Under the pieces are notes generated by a model that saw nothing but the letters and a program-made list of their open reading frames with translations, searched no databases and was not told the origin of the DNA. Source: Oscillospiraceae bacterium (GTDB taxonomy: Bacteria; Bacillota; Clostridia; Oscillospirales; CAG-272). Taken from it: 47,827 bases of DNA. The stretch is taken from the NCBI GenBank assembly GCA_015063905.1, contig SVTF01000015.1:1-47827 (forward strand), read 5' to 3'. How positions within the stretch are numbered: the stretch's first letter is position 1; each line of letters starts with the position of its first letter. Position numbers and translations under genes: made by a program. Shown in pieces: positions 1-7,742 of this stretch.

Positions 1-773
1 CTTATGCTTATCTTAAAGCTTACTTCATTGATCGCCACCAGCTCGTCTGTAATGCTTGCAGATGGTTGTATTCCATCGGAGTATACACCCACCTTAACGG
101 TGCGGTCACCCTCCATAACAACGTCCTTTATCTCTTGACCGTCAACGTACTTTATTGCGTCAATGGTGTATTCCCGAACTCCCGCGAGCTCTCCAACGTT
201 GACCTTTAGGATAAGGTTCTCCAAATCCGAGCCGTTCTCGAACATATATGAGGAGTATTTCTTTCCGTTAAGAGTAAAGGACAGTATCTCAAAGCTATCG
301 GGGTTAGATATGTGAACGTTGATATATATATCCTGATTGGGCTGCGCGTAATACATCTTCTGCTCGGGAACAGTCAAGCTTATGGACTCATCGTCCTTTA
401 CTATATCCTCAACCGGCTTTTTATTGTGTCCGTTATGATTTCCGTTGTCGTTACCCTTGCTTGCGGAAAGGAAATCGAATCTGTATTCTTGACTTTGCGG
501 CTCTGTCGCCTTAGCGGACGAAGCCCCATTATAGTTATCAAGCACGCTCATGCCCTCGTAAATGGGCACCTGCTTTGTTGTCAGCATAGTCAACAGCATG
601 GGCACTATTATGGCTATCGCTATAACCGCCGCAACTGCCGCTCCTGACGGAATTATCCATTTGGGAAAACGCTTCTTGCCCATCAATTTTGCTCGCTTTT
701 CCGTGTTTTTGTCAATTATGTCGTCGTCGATCATAGATAGCGCGTCGAGCTTGATTTCATCCTTTTTTCTCAT
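1..773 (-). CDS. Single-pass membrane protein, probable anti-sigma/sensor partner of the ECF sigma factor (partial)
   Basis: The frame stays open to the window edge, so the C-terminus is missing; 257 residues are visible. The ATG at 773 follows GGAGG (779-783), which overlaps the stop of the upstream sigma gene, so the two are translationally linked. Residues 1-38 are charged and probably cytoplasmic, residues about 39-62 form one hydrophobic segment, and the rest is extracytoplasmic. An Asn/His/Lys-rich linker near residue 105 leads into a beta-rich domain. I recognise no named family. Its place directly after an ECF sigma gene and its N-in single-pass topology suggest an anti-sigma or sensor role, but no zinc-binding anti-sigma motif (HxxxCxxC) is visible in the N-terminal tail, so that role is inference. 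Confidence 0.75.
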   Translation of the reverse strand, partial: MRKKDEIKLDALSMIDDDIIDKNTEKRAKLMGKKRFPKWIIPSGAAVAAVIAIAIIVPMLLTMLTTKQVPIYEGMSVLDNYNGASSAKATEPQSQEYRFDFLSASKGNDNGNHNGHNKKPVEDIVKDDESISLTVPEQKMYYAQPNQDIYINVHISNPDSFEILSFTLNGKKYSSYMFENGSDLENLILKVNVGELAGVREYTIDAIKYVDGQEIKDVVMEGDRTVKVGVYSDGIQPSASITDELVAINEVSFKISI

Positions 774-783
774 ATATGCCTCC

Positions 784-1377
784 TTAAATGGTATATCCCG
801 CTTCGTCCAGTCTTGCTTTAAGATCGCGTCTTAACTTGGCTAACGTTCTGTTTACCGTAACTTCGCTGACACCCAGCGAGGTGGCTATGGCAGAGATTTT
901 GTCCGCGTAGTAGTAACGGCAAACAAAAATGTATTGCTCTCGATCCTTCATAGCGTGAAGCGCTTGATTTATAATGCCGGCCAGCTCTCTTGCCGCTCTT
1001 TCCTCGTCCATGCTGTTATCGCCCGCAATACACTCCTCGAGCTCGCCAAGCGACGTTACAAGCTCACTTGGAATACGCTTGTCTGCGGTATTCTGCCTGA
1101 ATCTACCGATGGAAATATTTCGCATTATTCGTGTCAGAAATGCCTGCAACGAAGCGGGACGCGTGGGCGGTATTCTGTTCCAGGTGCCGAGATACGTATC
1201 GTTCAGACACTCCTCGCTATCAAGTCGGTTATGTAATATGTTGTCGGCTATTACAAGCAAATACTTGCCGTATTTTTTATCGGTTTCCTGTATTGCACAC
1301 TCATTTCGCTGCCAATAAAGCTCGATTATAGCCTCATCCGTTTGCAGATCTTTCCCGCTTAAGTCTTTTGTGTCCAT
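784..1377 (-). CDS. ECF-type RNA polymerase sigma factor
   Basis: 197 residues, the usual ECF length. Region 2 lies at about residues 30-100 (LDSEECLNDTYLGTWNRIPP, then the RIMRNISIGRFR helix). Region 4 lies at about 135-190, with a helix-turn-helix around IATSLGVSEVTVNRTLAKLR. It should direct core RNA polymerase to a small regulon. It has its own vegetative promoter at 1474-1502 and is followed after 10 bases by the single-pass membrane protein, which forms the usual sigma/anti-sigma arrangement. ECF sigma factors of Clostridia next to single-pass proteins of this type are common; the signal sensed is unknown. I see no recognisable autoregulatory ECF promoter (AAC/CGT type) upstream. Confidence 0.88.
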   Translation of the reverse strand: MDTKDLSGKDLQTDEAIIELYWQRNECAIQETDKKYGKYLLVIADNILHNRLDSEECLNDTYLGTWNRIPPTRPASLQAFLTRIMRNISIGRFRQNTADKRIPSELVTSLGELEECIAGDNSMDEERAARELAGIINQALHAMKDREQYIFVCRYYYADKISAIATSLGVSEVTVNRTLAKLRRDLKARLDEAGYTI

Positions 1378-1473
1378 GTTTTACCTCTGATTTCTAAAAA
1401 TGGATATTCTTCCTCATATAAACAAGTCGCAAAAAATACTAAAATCTATCACCATTATAGAGAATATAATATA

Positions 1474-1502
1474 ATTATACGAATTATCGCTATTTTTGTC
1501 AA
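1474..1502 (-). promoter_or_regulatory. Vegetative promoter of the ECF sigma operon
   Basis: On the minus strand TTGACA (1497-1502) and TATAAT (1474-1479) are separated by exactly 17 bases. Both hexamers are perfect consensus. The start would give a leader of roughly 90 nt before the sigma gene. Confidence 0.8.
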
Positions 1503-1532
1503 TAAAAACCGCCCCGGATGTCCGAGGCGGTT
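1502..1532 (-). terminator. Intrinsic terminator after the P-type ATPase gene
   Basis: An 11-bp stem (1507-1517 with 1522-1532, loop ATGT) is followed on the minus strand by a T-tract (forward A-run 1503-1508). It lies just downstream of the ATPase stop at 1550 and partly overlaps the -35 region of the sigma promoter. Confidence 0.85.
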
Positions 1533-1549
1533 AATATTTTTATAGTATC

Positions 1550-4234
1550 TTAGTTGTGCTTTTTATCAACCATTCTGTGGAATATCTTAACGATCTCAAC
1601 TATCGGGATGATAAGGATGGCAAGACCAAACGCGATTCCGTATTCCATAAGGTCGAGGTGAGCAAGCTCAAAAGCATTTGCAAGGAAGGGGATCTCAATA
1701 ACTACAGTGGTGAGGATGAGCGAAAGCGCGCCTGCACCCCAAAGCCACATGTTCTGACCCTTCATCTTGAAGATAGATCCGTGGAGCGAACGCATATTGA
1801 ACGCATGGCAGATCTCGCAGAGCGAAAGCGTGAGGAATGCCATGGACGTGCCAAGCATTTCTGCAGAATAGGTTCCCGCAGCAATAGCTTCTGCGTGGTG
1901 AAGATCAGCAAGCCAGAATCTGCCGATAAGGTAAGATGCCATAGTAATTATTGTTACCAAAACGCCCTGATAAGCAACAGCAAAGCCAAGACCGCCGGCA
2001 AATATGCCTTCCTTGGAGTCACGGGGCTTACGTGCCATAACGTCTGCCTCGGGCTTTTCCATACCGAGAGCCAAAGCAGGGAAGCAGTCTGTAATGAGGT
2101 TGATCCAGAGCAGGTGAACGGGAGCGAAAATGGTGTATCCGAAGAGCGTTGCGAAGAATATGGTAAGCACCTCGGAGAGATTGGATGCGAGAAGGAACTG
2201 AATAGCCTTACGGATGTTGTCGTAAATTCTGCGTCCCTCGCCAACTGCCGATACGATGGTTGCAAAGTTATCGTCCGCGAGTATCATGTCCGCTACGTTC
2301 TTTGTAACGTCGGTACCTGTGATACCCATGCCCACGCCGATGTCGGCGTTCTTTATAGAAGGCGCGTCGTTAACTCCGTCACCTGTCATAGCGGTGACCA
2401 TGCCTTTTTTACGCCAAGCGTTAACGATCCTCGTCTTATGCTCGGGCTGAACGCGCGCGTAAACGCTGTATTTTTCAACCGCGGTTTCGAAATCCTCGTC
2501 GGAAATATCGTCGAGTTCAGCACCCGTGATAGCCTGCGATGCGTCGGTAATGATACCGAGCTGCATAGCGATAGCAACTGCGGTGTCCTTGTGGTCGCCC
2601 GTGATCATGATAGGACGGATACCTGCGCTTCGGCACTCGTCGATAGCGGGCTTGACCTCGGGACGAACGGGGTCTATCATTCCTACAAGACCTATGAAGC
2701 AAAGGTCACATTCAACAGCCTCGGTAGTATATTCCGAGGGCTGTTCGGAAAGATCCTTCTTTGCTGCCGCGAGAACGCGGAGCGCCTTGTCTGCCATGGC
2801 TTTGTTTGCCGCAAGTATGTCGGCGCGAATCGCATCTGAGAGCTCAACGACCTCGCCGCCAACAAGCGCCTTGGTACATCTCTTCAAGAGCTCATCGGGC
2901 GCGCCCTTTGTAAACTGAACGAGCGTGCCGTCCTTTGTCTTATGGACGGTTGACATCATCTTTCTTCCCGAGTCAAAGGGAACCTCGCCGATGCGGACAA
3001 GCTCGTTCTTCTGAACGTTCTTGGAAAGACCGACGACCTCTGCGTAGTTTACGAGAGCCGCCTCGGTAGGCTCACCGACTGCGGTGTTTGCCTCTGTGTC
3101 GAACTCCGCGTCGGAGCAGAGTGACATAGCGTTCGCAAGCAGCTTTTCGTCATCGCCGTAGTGGTCAACGACGGTCATTTTATTCTGTGTAAGCGTACCC
3201 GTTTTATCGGAGCAGATTATCTGCGTGCAGCCGAGAGTCTCAACCGCGGTAAGCTTACGTATGATAGCGTTTCTCTTGGACATGTTGGTAACGCCGATGG
3301 AGAGAACGATGGTAACAACGGTTGCAAGTCCCTCAGGGATAGCGGCAACCGCAAGCGATATGGCTATCATAAAGGAATTAAGGATAGGCTCAAATCCAAA
3401 TCCGTCACGTATAAGCTGGACGCCAAAGATGACTATGCAGATACCGATAACCAGCCAGGTCAGTATCTTGGAAAGGCCAGCCAGCTTGATCTGCAGGGGA
3501 GTTTTGCCTTCCTCTGCCTGAGCAAGCGCGTCCGCTATTTTACCCATCTCGGTATCCATGCCTGTAGCAACAACAACCGCCTTGCCACGTCCGTAAACAA
3601 CGGTAGATCCCATGAATACCATGTTTTTGCGGTCACCGAGAGCCACGTCTCCGTTAGCTCCCGCCGTGAGAGCTTCAACCTTTTTGTCAACGGGAACGGA
3701 TTCTCCCGTGAGCGCGGCTTCCTCTATCTTCATAGAAGCACACTCGATTATACGTGCGTCGGCGGGGACCGCATCTCCCGCTTCAAGCACGATTATATCA
3801 CCGACTACCAGATCTTCGCTTGGGATGGAGATCTGCTTGCCGTCACGAATAACCTTGGATTGCGCCTTGGACATTTCCTGGAGAGCTTCGATGGCCTTTT
3901 CAGCCTTGCTTTCCTGGAACACTCCGAGGACCGCGTTGATAAGGACGACTGCAAGAATGATTACAACGTCCGCGGGGAATTCCCAATGCTGATTTGCCAC
4001 ACCGTTATAGATCTCTACGCCTGCGGAAATAGCCGCGGCAACGAGAAGGATAATGGTCATAGGCTCTGCGAGCTGTTTAAAGAATCTGACTATAAGTGAT
4101 TCCTTTTTGCCTTCTACCAGCTTGTTTTTGCCGTTTTCTTCAAGTCTTTTAGCCGCTTCGGACGCCGATAGACCGTCCTCGCGTGAGCCAACCGACTCTA
4201 CGACCTCGGCACAGGATGAAAGATACTCTTTCAT
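1550..4234 (-). CDS. P-type cation-transporting ATPase (Ca2+/Mn2+, SERCA-like)
   Basis: 894 residues, full length for a P2-type ATPase. Visible in order: actuator loop TGES at 176-179, the PEGL kink of M4 with E301, the phosphorylated Asp343 in SDKTGTLT, the nucleotide domain with KGAPDELL near 443-450, the hinge TGDGVND at 617-623, and a C-terminal six-helix cation domain. By comparison with SERCA the Ca2+ ligands are all present: M5 N685/E688, M6 N712/T715/D716 and M8 E807. It would pump cations out of the cytoplasm. The leader carries a yybP-ykoY Mn2+ riboswitch, which regulates Ca2+/Mn2+ P-type ATPases in lactococci and pneumococci, so Mn2+ export is likely. The ATG at 4234 follows AAGGAG at good spacing. 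Confidence 0.93.
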   Translation of the reverse strand: MKEYLSSCAEVVESVGSREDGLSASEAAKRLEENGKNKLVEGKKESLIVRFFKQLAEPMTIILLVAAAISAGVEIYNGVANQHWEFPADVVIILAVVLINAVLGVFQESKAEKAIEALQEMSKAQSKVIRDGKQISIPSEDLVVGDIIVLEAGDAVPADARIIECASMKIEEAALTGESVPVDKKVEALTAGANGDVALGDRKNMVFMGSTVVYGRGKAVVVATGMDTEMGKIADALAQAEEGKTPLQIKLAGLSKILTWLVIGICIVIFGVQLIRDGFGFEPILNSFMIAISLAVAAIPEGLATVVTIVLSIGVTNMSKRNAIIRKLTAVETLGCTQIICSDKTGTLTQNKMTVVDHYGDDEKLLANAMSLCSDAEFDTEANTAVGEPTEAALVNYAEVVGLSKNVQKNELVRIGEVPFDSGRKMMSTVHKTKDGTLVQFTKGAPDELLKRCTKALVGGEVVELSDAIRADILAANKAMADKALRVLAAAKKDLSEQPSEYTTEAVECDLCFIGLVGMIDPVRPEVKPAIDECRSAGIRPIMITGDHKDTAVAIAMQLGIITDASQAITGAELDDISDEDFETAVEKYSVYARVQPEHKTRIVNAWRKKGMVTAMTGDGVNDAPSIKNADIGVGMGITGTDVTKNVADMILADDNFATIVSAVGEGRRIYDNIRKAIQFLLASNLSEVLTIFFATLFGYTIFAPVHLLWINLITDCFPALALGMEKPEADVMARKPRDSKEGIFAGGLGFAVAYQGVLVTIITMASYLIGRFWLADLHHAEAIAAGTYSAEMLGTSMAFLTLSLCEICHAFNMRSLHGSIFKMKGQNMWLWGAGALSLILTTVVIEIPFLANAFELAHLDLMEYGIAFGLAILIIPIVEIVKIFHRMVDKKHN

Positions 4235-4284
4235 TTGTGTTTTCTCCTTTTTCTGAAAAATTTACACTATAGGGGCAGTCAAAT

Positions 4285-4408
4285 AAAAAAACTTACCCGC
4301 CCGACAGAACAGATAAGTCTCATCATTTAAGAATAAAGCCAGAGAACAGGCAGAACCCGACTCACGATGTTGACTTTATCGCGCTTGCGCACTGATTACT
4401 CCCTTATT
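4285..4408 (-). promoter_or_regulatory. yybP-ykoY manganese riboswitch with overlapping intrinsic terminator
   Basis: Minus-strand leader of the ATPase gene. The conserved pieces of the yybP-ykoY aptamer are present in order: AAGGGAGTA near 4404-4396, GTCAACATCGTGAG at 4374-4361, CTGGC near 4342-4338, and GATGAGACTTAT at 4324-4313. P1 pairs ATAAG with CTTAT. A terminator uses the same 3' strand: ACTTATCTG (4318-4310) pairs with CGGGTAAGT (4299-4291), followed by TTTTTT. Forming P1 therefore excludes the terminator, which predicts an ON switch at high Mn2+, as known for this class upstream of exporters. Confidence 0.88.
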
Positions 4409-4414
4409 GTCATA

Positions 4415-4443
4415 ATTTTATCACTTGACGGCGTGTTTGTCAA
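4415..4443 (-). promoter_or_regulatory. Promoter of the riboswitch-ATPase unit
   Basis: Minus strand TTGACA (4438-4443), 17-base spacer, TAAAAT (4415-4420). It starts transcription just upstream of the aptamer's P1 strand. Confidence 0.8.
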
Positions 4444-4554
4444 GAGAATTTAGCAAAAATTAAGCTACATTTTATATTGTATGATTTTTTAAACGCTTAA
4501 GTCGTGGAACTTGATGCCAAATGTAAATAAAATGTTAACAAGATGGCGTTTTCC

Positions 4555-4583
4555 TTGACTTTAGCATAGGTATATGGTATGAT
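4555..4583 (+). promoter_or_regulatory. Promoter of the CNNM/CorC gene
   Basis: TTGACT (4555-4560), 17-base spacer, TATGAT (4578-4583). Transcription should start near 4590 and give a 260-nt leader. Confidence 0.7.
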
Positions 4584-4589
4584 AAGGGT

Positions 4590-4753
4590 CAATGAATTAA
4601 GGAAGGGAAGGTATATTGTCGAAATGGACGACGGGGATAGTACGGACACTTGTACTTGTATTTTAGGTGTCTTATCTGTTGTACATACGTTTCATTATAT
4701 CTCATAATATTCGCATAGCCTAACGGTAATTTCGGGTAGGCTGTGCTTTTTTT
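4590..4753 (+). promoter_or_regulatory. Attenuator-like leader, class not recognised
   Basis: The leader between the promoter and the CNNM/CorC gene ends in an intrinsic terminator: GCATAGCCTA (4713-4722) pairs with TAGGCTGTGC (4737-4746), then seven T (4747-4753). Upstream is a 7-bp hairpin GACACTT/AGGTGTC near 4655-4683 and a short GTCG/CGAC stem near 4618-4632. A terminator about 100 bases before the start codon of the only downstream gene implies conditional read-through. I compared it by eye with Mg (M-box), Mn, NiCo, c-di-AMP, fluoride and guanidine motifs and saw no match. Confidence 0.55.
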
Positions 4754-4849
4754 GCTTTTTTTAGGCATTTTACAGAAAGAGATAGAGAATATAGCAATAG
4801 AAAACGGAATTTAAAAACAATATTAACACAGGAGAAGATTTTTTAAAAA

Positions 4850-6385
4850 ATGGACTATATAGGGCCTTTATTACTTCAAGTAATACTTATAGCACTAAAC
4901 GCGATATTCGCAAGCGCCGAGACGGCGTTCTTATCGATAAATACGGCTAAAATTGAAAAAATGGTGGAAGAGGGCGATAAAAAGACCAGAAAGAGAGCCA
5001 AGAGACTTCAAAAGCTGACAAAGGATTCCTCTAAGTTTTTGTCTACTATACAGGTTGCAATTACGCTGGCAGGATTTTTGGGTTCTGCGTTTGCTGCAGA
5101 TAGCTTTGCCGAGCCGCTCACCCTTTGGTTTAACGGACTTGGATTTATCAAGGGCAACGGCATAGTTATTCCCGAGCAGGTATTCGTTATACTTATAACG
5201 CTTGTTTTGTCCTTCTTCAGCATAGTGCTTGGCGAGCTTGTTCCCAAGAAGATAGCAATGAAGAATGCGGAAAAGGTGTCCTTGGGCCTTTGCGGATTTA
5301 TCCGCTTTATGTCAGGAATATTTGCCCCGCTTGTATGGATACTTACCAAGACAACAAACGGCTTACTTCGCATGTTTGGCATCAATCCCCATGAGGAGGA
5401 AGAAGCCGCAAGCGAGGAAGAGCTCCGCATAATGCTGGACACATCCAGTGAGGCGGGCGCTATTGACAGTATGGAAAACGAGATGATACAGAACATCTTC
5501 GAGTTTGACGATATACTTATATCCGAGGTATGTACTCACCGTAGAGACGTTAAGATGCTGTACCGTGAGGACGATATAGACGAGTGGAAAAAGACACTTT
5601 CACAATCGCGTCACGGCTATTATCCCATTTGCGGAGAAAACTCGGACGATATTGTCGGAGTTCTTAATATAAAGAAGTTTTTCCGTTCCGAGTGTAAGAC
5701 CGTTTCCGAGGCGCTTAGAGTGGCAACTGAAAAGCCTTATTTCGTGCCCGAAAACATGAAGGCGGACGTGCTTTTCTCCAATATGAAGGAAACGAGAAAT
5801 TATTTTGCCATCGTCGTGGACGAATACGGCGGAACAAGTGGAGTTATCACTATTCACGACCTTCTTGAGCTTCTTGTCGGAGATATGGATGACAAGGACG
5901 ACATAATCGTTGAGGAGATAGTTTGTCTTAACGAGGAAGAACGCCAGTGGAAGGTTCTCGGCGTAGCGCCTCTTGAGGAGGTTGCGGAGACGCTTGGCGT
6001 TGAGTTTAATACCGAGGATTGCGATACCTTTGGCGGCTACATCTTCGGGCTTGTAGGCGAGATACCCGAGGACGGAACGCAGATAGACCTTGAGACCGAC
6101 GATCTTTTGATAAAGGTTAATTCCATCATCGACCACAGAATAGAGGATACGTTTGTAACCGTTAAGGAAAAGTCTGTTCCCACGGATGAGGATGAGGACG
6201 ATCGCAAGAAGGATCGCGATGATGACGAGAATGATGACGATGACGACGACAAGAAAAAAGCCGAGCGTCCCGAAAAGACCGTAAAGGTGGAAATAATTGA
6301 AAAGGCCGACGAGCTTGATGAGGGCGAGGCGGCAACGGATGCATCGGAAATAACACAGACCGAGGCAGAGGTAACCGAAGCATAA
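4850..6385 (+). CDS. CNNM/CorC (hemolysin C-like) family membrane protein with CBS domains
   Basis: 511 residues. A DUF21/CNNM membrane domain spans about 1-195 (hydrophobic segments near 5-25, 65-85, 100-125 and 135-160; the family SAETAFLS motif is at 23-30). A CBS-domain pair lies at about 205-335 (VVDEYGGTSGVITIHDLLE is typical) and a CorC/HlyC C-terminal domain at about 350-430. The last 80 residues are a very acidic low-complexity tail rich in Asp, Glu and Lys, longer than usual. Relatives are Mg2+/Co2+ or Na+-coupled Mg2+ exporters, so divalent cation efflux is likely but the ion is not proven. GGAG at 4831-4834 lies 15 bases before the ATG, a long spacing. The attenuator-like leader suggests ligand control. 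Confidence 0.9.
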   Translation: MDYIGPLLLQVILIALNAIFASAETAFLSINTAKIEKMVEEGDKKTRKRAKRLQKLTKDSSKFLSTIQVAITLAGFLGSAFAADSFAEPLTLWFNGLGFIKGNGIVIPEQVFVILITLVLSFFSIVLGELVPKKIAMKNAEKVSLGLCGFIRFMSGIFAPLVWILTKTTNGLLRMFGINPHEEEEAASEEELRIMLDTSSEAGAIDSMENEMIQNIFEFDDILISEVCTHRRDVKMLYREDDIDEWKKTLSQSRHGYYPICGENSDDIVGVLNIKKFFRSECKTVSEALRVATEKPYFVPENMKADVLFSNMKETRNYFAIVVDEYGGTSGVITIHDLLELLVGDMDDKDDIIVEEIVCLNEEERQWKVLGVAPLEEVAETLGVEFNTEDCDTFGGYIFGLVGEIPEDGTQIDLETDDLLIKVNSIIDHRIEDTFVTVKEKSVPTDEDEDDRKKDRDDDENDDDDDDKKKAERPEKTVKVEIIEKADELDEGEAATDASEITQTEAEVTEA

Positions 6386-6392
6386 TGATATA

Positions 6393-6425
6393 CAAGGGTA
6401 ATGGTGTTTTGCGCCATTACCCTTG
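6393..6425. other. Strong hairpin without a U-tract between the CNNM and MFS genes
   Basis: A 14-bp stem (6393-6406 with 6412-6425, loop TTTTG) starts 8 bases after the CNNM stop. No T-run follows on either strand, so it is not a classical terminator. It may be an RNA-stability or partial-termination element limiting expression of the downstream MFS gene. Confidence 0.6.
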
Positions 6426-6452
6426 ATATGTGAAGAAAAGAGAGTGAGTTTT

Positions 6453-7697
6453 TTGAGCGGTACGATTGGGAAAAGGACAAAGATGATAGCGTGGCTTTTC
6501 ACACTTGTGTATTTTGCCAGCTACGTTATGAGAATAAATTTTGCCGTTATGCTTGTAAAAGTATGCAGTGACATGGCACTTGGTAAAAGCGACCTTGCGA
6601 TAGTAATAACGGCGCTTACCGTGACTTACGGAATAGGTCAGGTGATAAGCGGCTTTGTGGGAGACAAGATAAAGCCTCAGTACATGCTGACTTGCGGACT
6701 CGCCTTGGCGATAATATGCAACGTGGCTATGTTTTTCTGCCGTGATGTTAATTCAATGACTGCGGTGTGGGCAATAAACGGACTTGCGCACGCAATGCTC
6801 TGGCCGCCTATCGTACGCTTGAATTCAACGTATATACCTGAGGATGAATATAGCTATGCGTCGGTCAGGGTTTCTTGGGGCTCGTCAATCGCAACGATAC
6901 TTTTGTATCTTGGGTGTCCCTTGTTGCTCTCGGTAATGAGCTGGAGAGCTATAATCCTTGTTTGCGCGGGAGTAGGCGTTGTTGTAATGGCGGTATGGCT
7001 TATTGCAAGCTCAAAGCTTTTGCGTGACGATATGATACTCGTGCGCCCCGCCGATAAAAGCCATGACGGCGTGAAGACGAGCGCATATCCCGCGATTCCC
7101 AAATTTGTGATCCTGCCCATCATATTCATAGTGCTTGGAATAGTATTTCAAGGAATGATGCGCGATGGAGTAACAAATTGGATGCCATCTTTTTTGCTTG
7201 AGACCTTTGGGCTTCCCGAGGATAGCTCCATATTGGCAACCGTGATACTTGCCGTGTTCAGCATATTCAGTTTCTGGGTGTTTGACTTGCTTTACCGTAA
7301 GCTTATAAAGAATGAGGTGCTTTGCGGAGGAGCGATATTTGGTATGGCGCTCATAAGTGCCGCGGCACTCTATATCGTGAATAAATTTACGAGCTCTGTC
7401 GTGGCGTCCATGCTGCTTATGGCGGTCATCGTTGGATGTATGCACGGAGTAAACCTAATGCTTATAGCCATAGTTCCCAAATGCTTTGCGAAATATGGCA
7501 AGGTATCAACAATGTCCGGACTATTAAATTCCTGCACCTATATCGGTGCCGCCATAGCCACAAGCGGATTTGCCGTGTTGGCTGAAGTGAGCAAGGGATG
7601 GACGTCTACGTTGTTTGTGTGGATACTTATCTGCCTTGTAGGAACCCTCGTGTGCGTGATAGCCGCACCGCTTTGGAAAAGATTTAAAGCGCGTTGA
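6453..7697 (+). CDS. Major facilitator superfamily transporter
   Basis: About 415 residues with 12 predicted membrane segments. The family signature between TM2 and TM3 is visible (GQVISGFVGDKIKP). The N-terminus (LVYFASYVMRINFAVMLV) resembles the organophosphate:phosphate antiporter (GlpT/UhpC) branch, so an organic anion or sugar phosphate is a plausible substrate; this is inference. The start is uncertain: TTG at 6453 keeps a basic N-terminal tail, whereas ATG at 6483 has the better ribosome binding site (AAAAGGA, 5 bases away). No separate promoter is seen, so it probably depends on read-through from the CNNM gene past the hairpin at 6393-6425. Confidence 0.85.
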   Translation: MSGTIGKRTKMIAWLFTLVYFASYVMRINFAVMLVKVCSDMALGKSDLAIVITALTVTYGIGQVISGFVGDKIKPQYMLTCGLALAIICNVAMFFCRDVNSMTAVWAINGLAHAMLWPPIVRLNSTYIPEDEYSYASVRVSWGSSIATILLYLGCPLLLSVMSWRAIILVCAGVGVVVMAVWLIASSKLLRDDMILVRPADKSHDGVKTSAYPAIPKFVILPIIFIVLGIVFQGMMRDGVTNWMPSFLLETFGLPEDSSILATVILAVFSIFSFWVFDLLYRKLIKNEVLCGGAIFGMALISAAALYIVNKFTSSVVASMLLMAVIVGCMHGVNLMLIAIVPKCFAKYGKVSTMSGLLNSCTYIGAAIATSGFAVLAEVSKGWTSTLFVWILICLVGTLVCVIAAPLWKRFKAR

Positions 7698-7705
7698 TAG
7701 CAAAA

Positions 7706-7742
7706 ACCCGTTTGGACGCAGTGCCAAACGGGTCTTATTTTT
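7706..7742. terminator. Terminator between the convergent MFS and icd genes
   Basis: A 10-bp stem ACCCGTTTGG (7706-7715) / CCAAACGGGT (7724-7733) has T-rich sequence downstream on the plus strand and an A-run (T on minus) at 7702-7706. It probably serves both genes. Confidence 0.8.

Noticed and set aside
1556-2839. A 427-codon plus-strand open frame opposite the P-type ATPase gene
   Set aside because: It lies entirely antisense to a strongly conserved gene, lacks a ribosome binding site and has no protein-like composition; it is a codon-bias shadow.
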